From positions 8,370,001-8,434,000 of the forward strand of contig NZ_CP036274.1 of NCBI RefSeq assembly GCF_007747655.1: DNA of 64,000 nt, in the 5' to 3' direction. Shown here piece after piece: positions 9,473 to 18,480 of the stretch. The DNA comes from Anatilimnocola aggregata (GTDB lineage Bacteria > Planctomycetota > Planctomycetia > Pirellulales > Pirellulaceae). The translations under genes were made by a program, and so were the position numbers. The notes under the pieces were generated by a model that saw only the letters and a program-made list of their open reading frames with translations, was not told the DNA's origin and made no database searches. Position 1 is the first letter of the stretch. The number at the start of each line of letters is the position of its first letter.

Positions 9473-10012
9473 ATGCATCAGCGCTCCACGAACCGGCTTC
9501 GTTGGCTACTTGCCTTGCTGATTCTCGCCTCGTGCATTGGCTGCGATCAGGCCACCAAGTTTGTCGCAACGAAAGCCTTGCAGCCGCAGGCTCGACATTC
9601 GTTCTGTGCCGACACGGTGCGATTCGAATACTCGCTCAACCCGGGCGGCTTCCTCAGCTTGGGTGCCGATTTGCCCGGTGAAGTGCGGCAAGGTCTCTTT
9701 CTCTGTTGCAATTCGCTGCTGACTCTGGCGCTCTGCACCTATCTGTGGCGCAACCACCAGATCTCGCTCACCTTCTTCGCCTCGCTGGTGCTCGTTGTCG
9801 CTGGCGGCTTGGGGAACATGATCGACCGCGCCTGCAACAACGGGCTAGTGACCGACTTTCTCAACATCGGCATCGGCCCGGTTCGGACCGGCATTTTCAA
9901 TGTGGCCGATATCGCCATCACCGGCGGCGCGCTGGCAGCCATTGTCCTCTCGTGGCGCGATGCGAGACCTTCGCTCCACCACAGCCCGAACAACAACACG
10001 TCTACGCGATGA
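9473..10012 (+). CDS. lspA: Lipoprotein signal peptidase (signal peptidase II)
   Basis: This 179-residue, four-helix membrane protein carries the conserved LspA blocks. They are CDQATKFVA (about residues 24-32), YSLNPGGFLSLG (about 53-64), VVAGGLGNMIDRACNNGLVTDFLNI (about 102-126) and FNVADIAITGG (about 139-149). The two aspartates in NMIDR and NVADI form the aspartyl protease dyad that cleaves prolipoprotein signal peptides after lipidation. The window encodes several lipoproteins with lipoboxes that would be its substrates. The C-terminus overlaps the convergent DUF1501 gene by 11 bp. The usual family length is about 160-180 residues. Confidence 0.94.
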   Translation: MHQRSTNRLRWLLALLILASCIGCDQATKFVATKALQPQARHSFCADTVRFEYSLNPGGFLSLGADLPGEVRQGLFLCCNSLLTLALCTYLWRNHQISLTFFASLVLVVAGGLGNMIDRACNNGLVTDFLNIGIGPVRTGIFNVADIAITGGALAAIVLSWRDARPSLHHSPNNNTSTR

Positions 10013-11420
10013 TGTCTTTGAGCACGTGTCCGCCGATGAAAGTAGCGCGTTCATCGCGGCCGTCGTGCAGAAAGGTGAGGGCCTCTTCGTTCGCACCAAG
10101 CAAGTGCAAGATCGTGGCGTGCAGGTCACGGACGTGAGCGTGGCCGCTGGTGGCCCACAGGCCGATTTCATCGGTGCCGCCAAAGCGGAATCCGGGCTTC
10201 ACGCCGCCGCCAGCCATGAAGCAAGTAAAGCCATAAGGATTGTGGTCGCGGCCGTTGCCACTTTCGCTCATGGGAGTGCGGCCGAATTCACCACCCCACA
10301 CGACCAGCGTACTATCGAGCAGTCCGCGGCGCTTGAGATCGGCCAGCAGCGCGGCGATGGGCTGATCGGTTTCGGCACAGTTGGCTTCGTGATTCGAATC
10401 GAGATTCGCGTGGGCATCCCACTGGGTGCCGGAGCCCATGTAAAGCTGCACGAAGCGAACGCCCCGTTCGACCAACCGACGGGCGAGGAGGCAATTGCGG
10501 GCATTGCGCTGCGTGGTCTCATTGCCAAAGCCATACATCGCCAGGGTCTCGGCCGACTCGCGCGAGAAGTCGGCCACTTCGGGCGCGCTCGACTGCATGC
10601 GAAAGGCCAACTCGTACGAAGCAATGTGGGCGTCGAGTCGATCTTCGCCCGTTCGCTTCTGGGCAAACCGTCGGCTCAGGCCATTGATGAAGTCGATCTT
10701 CCCCCGCTGCTGCGGGTCGCTCACGCCAGGTGGCGGCTCAGCATAAAGGATTGGCGTTTTGCCGGTGGCCAGCCGGGTTCCTTGATAGGTGGCGGGCATG
10801 AAACCGGAGTTCCAGTTCTGATTGCCGCCAGGAGGATCGGTGGAGTAGTCGGTAAGAACGACGAAGCCGGGAAGATCGGCATTCTCGCTGCCGAGACCAT
10901 ACATGGCCCAGGCTCCGAGCGATGGTCGCCCCGCAATCTGGCTGCAGGTGTTCATCTGGCACACGGCATTCACGTGCGTCAGCCCTTCCGACTGGCAGCC
11001 TTGCAGCAGGCACAGTTCGTCGGCATGTTGGGCGATAGCCGGATAGAGATCGCTCACCCAGAGACCGCAATCGCCATGTTGTTTGAATTTGCGCGTCGAG
11101 GCGAGCAGCGGTGTATTCGCGGTGACGCCCATTGCCGTTTGCGGCTTTTTGAACGACGCGGGCAATGGCTTGCCGGCGTACTTCGTCAGTGCGGGCTTGG
11201 GGTCGAACAGGTCGATGTGACTAGGGCCGCCATCCATGAACAGCCAGATCACGCTTTTGGCTTGGGGGGCGTGATGAGGCTTTTTCGCAGCCTGCGAATG
11301 GATCACCTTGCTACCTGCTGCTACGGCCTGATCGGCCAGCAGGCTTGCCAGCGCGAGCGCGCCGAGACCACCGCCGGCCTGGCGGAGAAAATCACGACGG
11401 TTGGTGCTGAAGGTATTCAT
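10002..11420 (-). CDS. DUF1501 protein with Tat signal
   Basis: Starting at the ATG at 11420, the product is 472 residues long. It opens with a twin-arginine signal (NRRDFLRQAGGGLGALALASLLA) and continues into KSVIWLFMDGGPSHIDLFDPKP. It also contains GQANxNW-type, WDAHANLDSNHEANC and VVWGGEFGRTPMSESGNGRDHNP, all hallmarks of DUF1501 proteins. The fold belongs to the alkaline-phosphatase/sulfatase superfamily, but the enzymatic role of these planctomycete proteins is not established. In Planctomycetota, DUF1501 genes regularly sit next to DUF1549/DUF1553 genes. Here the partner lies 150 bp upstream on the same strand, with an inverted repeat in the gap. The protein is predicted to be exported folded. 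Confidence 0.92.
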   Translation of the reverse strand: MNTFSTNRRDFLRQAGGGLGALALASLLADQAVAAGSKVIHSQAAKKPHHAPQAKSVIWLFMDGGPSHIDLFDPKPALTKYAGKPLPASFKKPQTAMGVTANTPLLASTRKFKQHGDCGLWVSDLYPAIAQHADELCLLQGCQSEGLTHVNAVCQMNTCSQIAGRPSLGAWAMYGLGSENADLPGFVVLTDYSTDPPGGNQNWNSGFMPATYQGTRLATGKTPILYAEPPPGVSDPQQRGKIDFINGLSRRFAQKRTGEDRLDAHIASYELAFRMQSSAPEVADFSRESAETLAMYGFGNETTQRNARNCLLARRLVERGVRFVQLYMGSGTQWDAHANLDSNHEANCAETDQPIAALLADLKRRGLLDSTLVVWGGEFGRTPMSESGNGRDHNPYGFTCFMAGGGVKPGFRFGGTDEIGLWATSGHAHVRDLHATILHLLGANEEALTFLHDGRDERATFIGGHVLKDIIA

Positions 11421-11450
11421 GAAAATGGTCAACGATGTTTTGATCTGAAG

Positions 11451-11543
11451 TAGCCCGACGCGTCAGCGAGGGAGCTATGTGATGTGACGTTCCGCTGCCA
11501 TGAATCGTCGTTTTTGGAATCCCCTCGCTGACGCGTCGGGCTA
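11451..11543. repeat. Dispersed inverted repeat, copy A
   Basis: Two perfect 22-bp arms (11451-11472 and 11522-11543; the left arm begins TAGCCCGACGCGTCAGC) flank a 49-bp centre. The same arm sequence occurs at 36048-36122 and 61700-61775. This copy sits between the DUF1549/1553 gene and the DUF1501 gene in the same transcription direction, so it would be transcribed as a hairpin inside the presumed operon. Confidence 0.9.
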
Positions 11544-11570
11544 AATTAGGAATTGAATGGCGATCAGTCA

Positions 11571-13835
11571 CTAATCGACGTAGACGAACTCGGCGGAGTT
11601 CATCAGGGCCTGGCAAAAATCGACAAGGGCGGCTGCCTGGGCGGGTTGAAAACCGGCGGGCAGCGGATCGGGAAGCGAATCGGCATGCGGGCTGCCTGCC
11701 TGAGCAATCCGCTGACTTTGCGTGCGAAGGAACGTTAGCGCCGCTTGCAGTTCGTCCGGTTCGGGCGAGCGGTTGAAGGCGCGGTCATAAGCTTGCTGCA
11801 CGAGTTCTGTTGGCAGGCCCTTCGTTTCGACGATCAAATCGCCCGCCATGCGCCGCGACGTGGTGCGGAGGAACTCGCCATTCAACAACAGTAGCGCCTG
11901 CGGCGCGCCGATGGTGGCGGGGCGCGCGGCGCACGTGGCAACCCGATTGGGATGATCGAAGGCCGTGAACAGGGGATACTGCAGGTTGCGTTTGACGAAC
12001 AAATAAACGCTGCGCCGCACGTGTGCTTGCCTCTCCGGTGTGGGTTGCCAGGCGTAGCGATCTTCGTGCAAAGCGACTGGCAATACGGGCAGCACACTCG
12101 GGCCGAACATTTGCGTATTCAACTCTTCCGCGGCGATGAGGGCGGCGTCGCGGAGCGATTCAGCATCGCGGCGGCGAAGCGGCGCATGCCAGAGAAGTTC
12201 GTTCTCGGGATCGACATCTTCGGCCCGCTCGTGCAGCCGATTCTGATCGCTGATCGATGTCTGGCGATAGACGGCCGAACTGACGATCTCGCGATGGACT
12301 TCTTTCAGCCGCCAGCCTTCGCTGACCAATTCCACGGCCAGAAAATCGAGCAGCGAAGGATTTTGAGCTTCGTCACCCATGACACCGAAGTTGTTCGGCG
12401 TGCCGACAATCCCGCGGCCAAAATAATGTTGCCACAGGCGATTCACCATCACCCGCGCAGTGAGCGGATGCGTGGGCTGCGTAAGCCAACGAGCCAGCGC
12501 GGCGCGGCGACCGGTGCTGTGAGGATGTTCGGCCAGCGGAGTAATTCGTGGCTCCTCCTTGGAAAGAACGGCAAGGTAACCGGGCTGAACTTCCTCGCCG
12601 GGCTTTTGATAGTCGCCACCTTCCAGGCAATGCGTGGCCGGCGCTCGGGGGCCAATATCTGCAGCTGTCATGGCCGTGGGCAACGGCTGCGGGCGGACCT
12701 TGTCGAACTCGGCCAGCTTCTTGGCTAGTTCGTCGTACTGAGCACGCTTATCGTCGGGCAAGCGGCGGAACATGCGCACATAACTGCGTTGTAGTTGCTT
12801 ACCGGCGAGCATTGCCAGTTGCGCGGCCCGCGGATCACGCCGCTCGGGGTCTTGCTTCAGCGCTGCTTGCGTTTCCTCGTCGAAGCCGGGGACCAACTCA
12901 GAAAACACGACTGGGCGAAGCGGATCGACCATCGCATCCATCGAACGGCGAACCGCTTCGGTCGCTGCTTCCCACTTTTCGAGTTGCTCTTCGTACTGCC
13001 GGTCTTGCTCGGTGCCGTCAGGCACAAGCGTCGTCTCGTGTTGCTTCAGCGGCGCAAAGAACGCCTGCAGCTGAAAATACTCACGCTGCGAAATGGGATC
13101 GAACTTGTGATCGTGGCACCGCGCGCAGCCGAACGTGAGCCCCAGAAAGCTCTGACCCACGACATCGGTAATATCGTCGAGCATTTCCTGGCGGATCTGC
13201 CGGTAGTCGCTGCCGTTGATCTCTTCGGGCGAAAGCCGCAAAAAGCCGGTGGCGATTTGAGCCTCGGGATTGCCGGGCTCAAGTTCGTCGCCGGCAATTT
13301 GCTGGCGGAGGAATTCGTCGTAAGGCAAATCGCTGTTGAACGAGCGGATGACGTAGTCACGATAGCGAAAGGCATCGCGCCGCGTCCGGTCGAGCTTGAA
13401 GCCGTCCGTCTCGGCATAGCGCACCACATCGAGCCAATGCTGGGCCCAACGCGCGCCAAACTCCGGGCTGTTGAGGAGCCGGTCGATCAGCTGTTCGTAA
13501 GCGTCCGGCGCGCTATCGGCGAGAAACTCGTCGCACTGCTCGGGAGTGGGCAGTAGTCCAGTCAGATCGAAGGTGGCGCGGCGAATGAGGGTCAGCCGAT
13601 CTGCTTCGGGCGCGAGGTCGATTCCTTGCTTTAATTGTTCGGCCAGCACATAGCCATCGATGCCGGTGTCAGCTTCGGCATGCGAGAAGGCAGCTGGCCG
13701 CGCCGGCGATTGCAGCGGAGTGAAGGGCCAATCCCGAGCGGTGACCATACCGACCGCGCAGCAGCCGATCAGCCCAACCAGGGCGCACGACAACATCAGC
13801 CGGACTAGCCGACTGGAGAGAGAACTTGTTGACAT
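11571..13835 (-). CDS. DUF1549/DUF1553 (PSCyt2-PSD1) secreted protein
   Basis: The 754-residue protein has an N-terminal membrane/signal segment (about residues 10-33) and then DUF1549, starting IDGYVLAEQLKQGI and running RLTLIRRATFDLTGLLPTPEQCDEFL. CARCHDHKFDPIS (about residues 237-249) carries a CXXCH motif that could bind haem covalently. The C-terminal half is DUF1553 with RRAALARWLTQPTHPLTARVMVNRLWQHYFGRGIV, RLKEVHREIVSSAVYRQTS and LLLLNGEF. Many relatives carry an N-terminal PSCyt1 cytochrome domain; it is absent here. The protein is probably periplasmic or intracytoplasmic-membrane associated. The reaction is unknown, and it is expected to work with the DUF1501 partner downstream. Confidence 0.92.
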   Translation of the reverse strand: MSTSSLSSRLVRLMLSCALVGLIGCCAVGMVTARDWPFTPLQSPARPAAFSHAEADTGIDGYVLAEQLKQGIDLAPEADRLTLIRRATFDLTGLLPTPEQCDEFLADSAPDAYEQLIDRLLNSPEFGARWAQHWLDVVRYAETDGFKLDRTRRDAFRYRDYVIRSFNSDLPYDEFLRQQIAGDELEPGNPEAQIATGFLRLSPEEINGSDYRQIRQEMLDDITDVVGQSFLGLTFGCARCHDHKFDPISQREYFQLQAFFAPLKQHETTLVPDGTEQDRQYEEQLEKWEAATEAVRRSMDAMVDPLRPVVFSELVPGFDEETQAALKQDPERRDPRAAQLAMLAGKQLQRSYVRMFRRLPDDKRAQYDELAKKLAEFDKVRPQPLPTAMTAADIGPRAPATHCLEGGDYQKPGEEVQPGYLAVLSKEEPRITPLAEHPHSTGRRAALARWLTQPTHPLTARVMVNRLWQHYFGRGIVGTPNNFGVMGDEAQNPSLLDFLAVELVSEGWRLKEVHREIVSSAVYRQTSISDQNRLHERAEDVDPENELLWHAPLRRRDAESLRDAALIAAEELNTQMFGPSVLPVLPVALHEDRYAWQPTPERQAHVRRSVYLFVKRNLQYPLFTAFDHPNRVATCAARPATIGAPQALLLLNGEFLRTTSRRMAGDLIVETKGLPTELVQQAYDRAFNRSPEPDELQAALTFLRTQSQRIAQAGSPHADSLPDPLPAGFQPAQAAALVDFCQALMNSAEFVYVD

Positions 13836-14313
13836 GGCTAGGAGAGGAAAGGATCGCTAGCACTTCCCTGGCGGGTATGCCGAGCTAACGACCAGGTCCA
13901 GTTGCGTTCAAAATCAAGCGCGCACCCGTAACGCCCGTTGCGAGCAACGCTTGATCAATCCGACCAAAACCCAGCGAACACGATTTCCGTTGCATCGCGG
14001 CGCGCCAAACAATCGCAGGGATTGACCGGGAGGGACTAACCACAAGCGGGAGGTCTGGGTGGGATTCAGGCAGTGGGGAACTCGGCCCGAATTGGGAATT
14101 CGGGCCGGCAGGACTGCAACGGATTAGCCTACTGGGGGCCGGGGTGGTGTCAAGCAGATTTCGCCTGATTAACGCATTTGCAATGTGACTGCAGTTCTCC
14201 GCAACGGTTTCCTGGCCTGCGATTGACCAATTTCAGGTGTCCCGCTATCGTTCGCCCGGTTTTGGCCGGACTGCCGGCCAACAGCCTGCCCCGATTTCTT
14301 GGGAGAGAATTGC
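13836..14313. other. Divergent intergenic region, no gene
   Basis: This 478-bp stretch lies between the divergent DUF1549/1553 and hydrolase genes and should hold both promoters. No convincing coding frame or RNA gene is seen. It contains a perfect palindromic hairpin at 14083-14107, annotated separately. Confidence 0.6.
14083..14107. repeat. Perfect 11-bp inverted repeat
   Basis: CGGCCCGAATT (14083-14093) and AATTCGGGCCG (14097-14107) are exact reverse complements separated by GGG. There is no T-run on either side, so a terminator is unlikely. The position between divergent genes would suit an operator or a stable structured leader. Confidence 0.6.
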
Positions 14314-15213
14314 ATGCCCATCGCCGGTCGACTTGCGCTCCTCGCAGGCGTTGCGCTCGCGCTGATCTCGGTCGCGGGGTGTGCTCCGCTGGGGCGACTA
14401 TCTCCCACGCACTATTGGGAGCGGACGTCGCTCTTTCAACCGAACAAGTACCCGGCCGGCGAATGGAACCAGACCACGGTGCTGGTGGAAGATGCCTACT
14501 TTGGTGCCGCCGATGGAACCAAGTTGCATGGCTGGTACGTGCGCAACCCTCAGCCCAAGGCACATGCGCTGGTAATGCATGGCAATGCGGGTAACGTCAC
14601 GCTGATGGCCGAGACCATCCGGACGCTCAATCATCGGCATCAACTTTCGGTGCTGGCTCTCGACTATCGAGGCTATGGCCGCAGCGAAGGAACGCCCAGT
14701 GAAGCCGGGATTTTGCAAGACGCGCGGGCTGCCCGCCGCTGGCTCGCGAAGAAAGAAGGAATCGCCGAGCAGGACGTGCTGTTAATGGGGCAGTCGCTCG
14801 GTGGCGGAGTCGCCGTCGACCTGGCTGCGAGCGACGGCGCACGCGGGCTGGTCTTGGCTGGCACGTTCACTTCCATTCCGGATGTCGCGCAGCATCACGT
14901 CAGCTGGCTGCCGATGAAGCGGCTCCTCACGACCAAAATGGATTCCATTTCCAAAATCAAAAACTACCGCGGCCCGCTGCTCCTCGCGCACGGCGATGCC
15001 GACGAAGTGATTCCGTATCAACAGGGGCTCGATCTGTTCAACGCCGCAGCCAGCACCGACAAACGGATGATCACCAACTTCGGCGGCAAGCATAACGATC
15101 CGCTCCCCGATGAATATCGTCAGGCGCTCGATCAATTCATCGCTAAACTGCCGCCGCTCAGTACGCAGCAAACGGCAGTCGCCACCGGCGAAGAGATCGT
15201 CACGGAGAGGTAG
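14314..15213 (+). CDS. Alpha/beta-hydrolase lipoprotein
   Basis: The start is the ATG at 14314, seven bases after a good ribosome-binding site (GGGAGAG at 14301-14307), giving 299 residues. The N-terminus is a lipoprotein signal ending LISVAGC, so the mature protein should be lipid-anchored at Cys. The hydrolase fold is shown by VMHGNAGN (oxyanion-side HGNAGN), LALDYRGYGRSEGTPSE, the nucleophile elbow MGQSLGGGVA (G-Q-S-L-G) and LLAHGDADEVIP, which carries the acid. The C-terminal FGGKHND supplies the likely catalytic His. It resembles the BEM46/YfhR-like serine hydrolase group. The substrate is unknown. Confidence 0.87.
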   Translation: MPIAGRLALLAGVALALISVAGCAPLGRLSPTHYWERTSLFQPNKYPAGEWNQTTVLVEDAYFGAADGTKLHGWYVRNPQPKAHALVMHGNAGNVTLMAETIRTLNHRHQLSVLALDYRGYGRSEGTPSEAGILQDARAARRWLAKKEGIAEQDVLLMGQSLGGGVAVDLAASDGARGLVLAGTFTSIPDVAQHHVSWLPMKRLLTTKMDSISKIKNYRGPLLLAHGDADEVIPYQQGLDLFNAAASTDKRMITNFGGKHNDPLPDEYRQALDQFIAKLPPLSTQQTAVATGEEIVTER

Positions 15214-15246
15214 TCCAAGTCCACTCGACTGAGTTAGAATTCTCCG

Positions 15247-15594
15247 ATGGCCACCGACGAACAACCAAACGAACCACCCATTCAAGACCTCGACAACATC
15301 GATATTATCGGCGTGCGCAAAGACGGCGGCGTCGATCTGGCAATCGTTGCTTCGTCCTACATGGACGGCTCCGCCGAACATCAACAGCTGCTGCTCGACA
15401 AACTGCAGAGTTATCTCGCGCAGCTGAACTCCGACGAGTTTCAAGAAGAGTTCGAGCGCCCGGCCCCCGAGAAAACCCGGATCATCGTCAGCTTTGTCGT
15501 CGAGCCCGATCCAATCATGATTGCCCTGCTCGATCGGGCCGTCGCCTGGGTCGAAGATAACAACGCCCGTCTGGTTTACGAGATTAAAAAGTAG
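15247..15594 (+). CDS. Small acidic protein, DUF6572-like
   Basis: This 115-residue acidic soluble protein has no signal peptide. It contains DLDNIDIIGVRKDGGVDLAIVASSYMDG, then EHQQLLLDKLQSYLAQLNSDEF and KTRIIVSFVVEPDPIMIALLDRAVAWVEDNNARL. The layout (a D/I-rich opening strand, EHxxLLxxKLxxYLxxLNS, then a beta-alpha unit) resembles small DUF6572-type proteins of unknown function. That label is from memory of the pattern and is tentative. It starts 33 bp after the hydrolase gene and is probably in its operon. Confidence 0.7.
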   Translation: MATDEQPNEPPIQDLDNIDIIGVRKDGGVDLAIVASSYMDGSAEHQQLLLDKLQSYLAQLNSDEFQEEFERPAPEKTRIIVSFVVEPDPIMIALLDRAVAWVEDNNARLVYEIKK

Positions 15595-15596
15595 AG

Positions 15597-15673
15597 CGTC
15601 CCTCGTCCCTCGTCCCTCGTCCCTCGTCTCCCGTCTCCCGTCTCCCGTCTCCCGTCTCCCGTCTCTCGTCCCT
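15597..15673. repeat. 7-bp tandem repeat array (11 units)
   Basis: Eleven head-to-tail heptamers occupy the gap between two convergent genes: four CGTCCCT, five CGTCTCC, one CGTCTCT and one CGTCCCT. The pyrimidine strand is the plus strand. There are no spacers, so this is not a CRISPR array. It starts 2 bp after one stop codon and ends 4 bp before the other. Confidence 0.95.
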
Positions 15674-15677
15674 CGCC

Positions 15678-18212
15678 TCACACCGGCAGTGCAGCCAGTA
15701 GATCGCGAAGAGCGTCGAAACTAGCGGGTTTCACCAGGTGATAGTCGAAGCCAGCTTCGCGGGCTTGCAGCTTGTCGCTGTCCTGGCCATAGCCGGTGAG
15801 GGCGACGAGGACGACATGGCAAGCCTTGGGATGCTTGCGCAACTTGGCGGCCAATTCGTACCCATCCATCTCGGGCATGCCGATATCCGAGATGATCACG
15901 TCGAACGGTTCACGCTCGACGTGCAGCAGCGCTTCTTTCCCGCTGCTGGCCGTGCGCACATGCTGCCCCATCGTTTCGAGCAGGCGACCCATCGTATAGA
16001 CGGCAGCGCGGGTGTCGTCGATGACCAGAATCCGCCGCCGTGGCAGCGCTTCGCGCAGTTCGTTGCTCACCACCGACGGTGAATGAATGACCGGCAACGA
16101 CCGCAGCGCGAGCGGCAAACGCACCAGGAACTCGCTCCCTTGCCCCACGCCGGCGCTCGTCGCTTCGATGGTGCCGCCGTGCATTTGCACCAGGCTCTTC
16201 GCCAGCGTGAGTCCGATCCCCAGCCCGCCTTGCGCACGACGCGTGGTTCGATCGACCTGCGAGAACATATCGAAGATTTTCGGCAACATCTCGGCCGAAA
16301 TGCCCAGCCCCGCATCGCGCACCGAGATAATCGCAGAATCCCCTTCGCGCCGCGCGGCAAGCCAGATCTGGCCACCTTCTTCGGTGTATTTGGCGGCGTT
16401 GTTGAGCAGATTGGTAATGACCTGCGACAGCCGCACGGCATCCCCTTCTACACACAGCGGATAGCCAGGCAAATCGATATGCAACTGATGGCGAGCCGCT
16501 TCGATCAGCGGGCGACTTGCTTCGACGGCGCTCCCCAGTGCGGTGAGTAGTTCGACCGGTTCTTTGCGGAGGACGATCTTGCCGCGCGTGATTCGTGAGA
16601 CTTCGAGCAAGTCGTCGACTAGGCGGACCATGTGCTGCACCTGGCGCTCCATGATCTCGCGCACGTGATGCGCTGCCGGGCTCAGTTCCTCGCACAAGCG
16701 CAGAGTATGCAGCGAATTGCTGAGTGGCGCGAGAGGATTCCGCAGTTCGTGCGCGAGCATTGCCAGGAACTCGTCCTTGCGGCGATCGGCCTCGCGCAGT
16801 TGGGCATAAAGCTGAGCATTTTCGATGTAATCGACCGCCTGGCGCGTACACAGGTCGACGAGATGCATCTCGCGCGGCGTGGGCACATGGGGAGCGACGA
16901 AGTGGATTGATAAGACGCCAATGAACTTGCCACCACGCGTCAAGAGCGGAGTACTATGCACGCCGCGAAAGCCCGCCTCGCGCGCCAGGTGACGATGTTC
17001 GTCGAACAGCGGCGAGTCTTCCATGTCCTCGACAATCACACGCTCGCGCGTCCGCAGGCATTCACCACACGCACCGCTGCCCGGCGCAATCAGGTCAAAC
17101 GAACGAATGAATTCTTCCGGGAAGCCGAGGCTTGCGCCAACGCGCAGGCAATTGGTTTCTTCATCGAACAGCCATACCACACCCCGGTCGGTCCCTTCGA
17201 ACAAGATGGCTGTCTGCAACATCGCCAGCAGCGTGGGGCGCATCTCCAAAGTGCTGGAAAGATTCACACTCATGTCGTGCAGGCGACCGAGATCCGTCAG
17301 CTGGGCAGCCAACTCGTCCTTGATGAGGGCCATCGTCTTCGAGGCTTCGAGCCGTTCGGTAATATCGATGGCCATCCCCGCGACCCAGGCAGGCTTGCCA
17401 TCGACGCCGGGAATCACGAACTTGCTGACGAGCGAATGATGCAAGCCGTCGGACTGCTGCAACGTCTCGATGGTTTCCAATCGCGTGGTGGCCGTAAGCG
17501 CCTGGCGGTCGTTCTCGCGAAACATGGCCGCCGTGGCCGGAGGAAAGAGTTCGTCGTCGGTGCGGCCGATAATCTCTTCGCGCGAGTGCTGAAAAGCTTG
17601 CGCGGCAGCATCGTTGACGAAGGCATATCGCCCCTTGGTGTCTTTAATCCAAGCGAGCCCGGGCAAGTGCTGCATGAATCGTGTGAAGCGCTGTTCGTGC
17701 TCGAGCCACGGTTCATCGTTCCACGGTTCGCCCGTGCGCGGCACCGCGCCCAAATCGGTCAGCGTGCAGAGGACACCGGTGATCAATTCCGCCGCGCCGG
17801 CGCGGGCACTTCCGTTCTGGCTGCCAGCAATCGGGCCACTATTTCCCCGCAGGGGATTCGCCTGGGCGAGAACTTCGCGGCAGGAGCCATCGCGCAAACT
17901 GAGGGTGACGAGTTGCCCTCGGCAAGCTTCCCCAAAGAAGACCGCGCGAGCTGCCCAACATTCGGTGCTGGGCATTGGAAAGCCGGTAGCCGAAAGGACT
18001 TGGCAAGGGCCGGTCCAGAAGTTGGTCGCTTCGTCGACCGGATCTTGTTGCCAAAGCTGCTCGGCCAGCTGATTCCAGGCGACGATCCGCCCATCGCGAT
18101 CGCAGACATAGGCCGCACTCGGCAAGGCTTCGAGTAACGGGTGCCACACAGCGTCAGAGGCGGGGCTCTGCGCAGCAGGCATTGCGAGCATACCGGCCGA
18201 TTCCTGTCCCAT
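15678..18212 (-). CDS. Hybrid sensor histidine kinase/response regulator (PAS-PAS-GAF-HisKA-HATPase-REC)
   Basis: The 844-residue protein has no clear membrane helix and should be cytoplasmic. In order it carries a PAS domain (about residues 25-155), a second PAS domain (about 173-290, ending VAGMAIDITERLEAS), and a GAF domain (about 310-465). The HisKA box is EFLAMLAHELRNPLAP with phospho-His 488. The HATPase domain has the N-box NLLNNAAKYT and the G-boxes DAGLGIS and GGLGIGLTLA (about 580-700). A C-terminal receiver runs from about 725 to 844 with phospho-acceptor D776 in VIISDIGMPEMDG. It probably senses small ligands or redox state and relays phosphate to an unseen output protein. No partner regulator is adjacent. 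Confidence 0.93.
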   Translation of the reverse strand: MGQESAGMLAMPAAQSPASDAVWHPLLEALPSAAYVCDRDGRIVAWNQLAEQLWQQDPVDEATNFWTGPCQVLSATGFPMPSTECWAARAVFFGEACRGQLVTLSLRDGSCREVLAQANPLRGNSGPIAGSQNGSARAGAAELITGVLCTLTDLGAVPRTGEPWNDEPWLEHEQRFTRFMQHLPGLAWIKDTKGRYAFVNDAAAQAFQHSREEIIGRTDDELFPPATAAMFRENDRQALTATTRLETIETLQQSDGLHHSLVSKFVIPGVDGKPAWVAGMAIDITERLEASKTMALIKDELAAQLTDLGRLHDMSVNLSSTLEMRPTLLAMLQTAILFEGTDRGVVWLFDEETNCLRVGASLGFPEEFIRSFDLIAPGSGACGECLRTRERVIVEDMEDSPLFDEHRHLAREAGFRGVHSTPLLTRGGKFIGVLSIHFVAPHVPTPREMHLVDLCTRQAVDYIENAQLYAQLREADRRKDEFLAMLAHELRNPLAPLSNSLHTLRLCEELSPAAHHVREIMERQVQHMVRLVDDLLEVSRITRGKIVLRKEPVELLTALGSAVEASRPLIEAARHQLHIDLPGYPLCVEGDAVRLSQVITNLLNNAAKYTEEGGQIWLAARREGDSAIISVRDAGLGISAEMLPKIFDMFSQVDRTTRRAQGGLGIGLTLAKSLVQMHGGTIEATSAGVGQGSEFLVRLPLALRSLPVIHSPSVVSNELREALPRRRILVIDDTRAAVYTMGRLLETMGQHVRTASSGKEALLHVEREPFDVIISDIGMPEMDGYELAAKLRKHPKACHVVLVALTGYGQDSDKLQAREAGFDYHLVKPASFDALRDLLAALPV

Positions 18213-18480
18213 GAATCTTCCCGGGGTTCATCACTGGCCAGCGAAGAGATAAGCCGCCGTCCACGTCCCCTCAACTTAGCAAACGAAGGTTCCGCTAGGG
18301 AACCCGCTAAAGGAAGATCGGCACGAAAATGTCACGATTCTCGATGCATGCAGATATCAGCATCGGTGACCGTTTTGAGCACTCATCGCACCATCCGGGG
18401 GGAGTGAACGCCGCGCGTGGGACTTGGTAAGTTGAGGTGGTCGTCTCTTCTTGATTCATTCCGCTGGAAGGTTCCTCTCC

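Noticed and set aside
9900-11453. 517-residue plus-strand frame opposite the DUF1501 gene
   Set aside because: It is the antisense of a clear DUF1501 coding region, overlaps lspA at its start, and has no recognisable domain; long shadow frames are expected in GC-rich DNA.
15597-15673. CRISPR-like array
   Set aside because: Units are only 7 bp, contiguous and without spacers; no cas genes are nearby.
16956-18137. 393-residue plus-strand frame opposite the hybrid kinase
   Set aside because: Antisense of conserved PAS and GAF domains; no domain of its own.
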